A stretch of DNA of 64,000 bases from Sphingobacteriales bacterium 16-39-50. GTDB lineage: Bacteria; Bacteroidota; Bacteroidia; Sphingobacteriales; Sphingobacteriaceae. Positions within the stretch are counted from its first letter, which is position 1, and each line of letters starts with the position of its first letter. Location: contig NCHA01000012.1 in the NCBI GenBank assembly GCA_002257025.1, forward strand, positions 1 to 64,000, read 5' to 3'. This document shows, piece after piece, positions 63,400-64,000 of this stretch. The notes under the pieces were generated by a model. The model did no database searches. It worked only from the letters and a program-made list of their open reading frames with translations, and was not told the DNA's origin. A program made the translations under genes and the position numbers.

Positions 63400-64000
63400 T
63401 CAGCACTCATCAGAATGAGTTTTAGCTGAGCCGGAAATCAATCTTGTGATTTCATTCAGTTCATCATCTGTAAGATATCTCCATTTTCCTATGGGTATAT
63501 CCAGCCTGATATTCATTATTCTGACCCTTTTGAGTTTAACTACCTTATAATCAAGATATTCACACATTCTTCGGATTTGTCTGTTAAGTCCCTGGGTGAG
63601 TATTATTTTAAATCGATTCTTATCCAGTTGTTCCACTTCACATTTGCGGGTTATGGTATCCAGAATTGGGATTCCATTCCTCATCCTTTTTAGAAATTCA
63701 GGATTTATTGGCTTATTTACTGAAACCAGATATTCCTTTTCGTGGTTATTTCTGGCCCGCAAAATTTTGTTGACTATATCCCCGTCACTTGTCAGCAAAA
63801 TCAGTCCTTCACTTGCCTTATCAAGGCGACCGATTGGGAAAATACGCTTCGGATATTTGATATAATCAATGATATTATTTTTCTCAGCTTTTGTGTCGGT
63901 TGTACAGACTATTCCTACTGGCTTATTGAATGCAATATAAACCGGCTTTTCTTTTGGTGTTGAAACGAGTTTACCATCAACCCTAACCTCATCATCCGGG
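63400..64000 (-). CDS. rluF: 23S rRNA pseudouridine synthase RluF-like (5' partial)
   Basis: The gene runs off the right edge; 200 codons are visible. It has the RsuA/RluF-type motif [14 protein letters not shown], the catalytic Asp segment [15 protein letters not shown] and [13 protein letters not shown]. The N-terminal S4 domain is mostly outside the window ([11 protein letters not shown] remains). It modifies a uridine in 23S rRNA and resembles RluF. An internal ATG at 63798 is not its start. Confidence 0.9.
   Translation of the reverse strand, partial: PDDEVRVDGKLVSTPKEKPVYIAFNKPVGIVCTTDTKAEKNNIIDYIKYPKRIFPIGRLDKASEGLILLTSDGDIVNKILRARNNHEKEYLVSVNKPINPEFLKRMRNGIPILDTITRKCEVEQLDKNRFKIILTQGLNRQIRRMCEYLDYKVVKLKRVRIMNIRLDIPIGKWRYLTDDELNEITRLISGSAKTHSDEC

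Overview
The window is AT-rich chromosomal DNA of a Bacteroidota bacterium, most likely Sphingobacteriales (Pedobacter-like). The grounds are five promoters that fit the Bacteroidota TTTG-N19/21-TAnnTTTG pattern, a DUF4270 lipoprotein, an OmpA protein with thrombospondin type 3 repeats, an N-terminal-only glycogen synthase next to panC, Bacteroidota-type lipoproteins, weak Shine-Dalgarno sequences and frequent TTG/GTG starts. The genus assignment is inference. I found no rRNA, tRNA, CRISPR array, complete insertion sequence or prophage.

Layout. 0-10 kb is an accessory region: an ArsR regulator overlapping an unusual AHSA1-VOC fusion, a small porin, two DUF4440 proteins, an exported amidohydrolase, two DoxX-like membrane proteins, a prohibitin-like gene flanked by two copies of a MITE-like repeat, a thioredoxin-like protein, and an RluA-type protein lacking its catalytic domain. 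9.4-12.8 kb is a stress cluster (Crp/Fnr regulator, YceI, two pirins, OsmC). 12.9-15.8 kb is a three-gene membrane glycan module (GT87, GT2, polysaccharide deacetylase). 17.3-22.5 kb is the translation cluster rplM-rpsI-rpsB-tsf, then nagA, pyrH and frr, followed by a lipid-exporter-like ABC protein. 24.8-29.8 kb runs leftward (MFS, recG, EamA, RidA, a 45-aa membrane protein). Then come ompA, aminopeptidase P and meaB.

34.0-39.5 kb is a surface-glycan block: three glycosyltransferases, an MsbA-type ABC exporter and an FkbM methyltransferase. 39.6-44.6 kb is the leftward rimP-nusA-infB operon, with a strong intrinsic terminator between its predicted promoter and rimP. Next come an M1 aminopeptidase, a TlpA-like thioredoxin and an acyl-CoA dehydrogenase. 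The leftward panC-flippase-hldE2-like operon diverges from the glycogen synthase-like gene, DUF4270 and glmS. 57.8-62.8 kb is a leftward group of exported carbohydrate proteins: an M19-like protein, a DUF6807 protein, a Gfo/Idh/MocA oxidoreductase and an AP2Ec-type TIM barrel, three of them with near-identical twin-arginine leaders. panD and a partial rluF close the window.

Most of the window is core metabolism and envelope biogenesis, and I see no clear new defence or mobile system. The strongest leads are the Tat-exported oxidoreductase/TIM-barrel/DUF6807/M19 module as a possible periplasmic oxidative glycoside-cleavage pathway, the paired MITE-like repeats around the prohibitin gene, the RluA N-terminal-only protein, the AHSA1-VOC fusion, the leader terminator before rimP-nusA-infB, and several families of intergenic palindromes.
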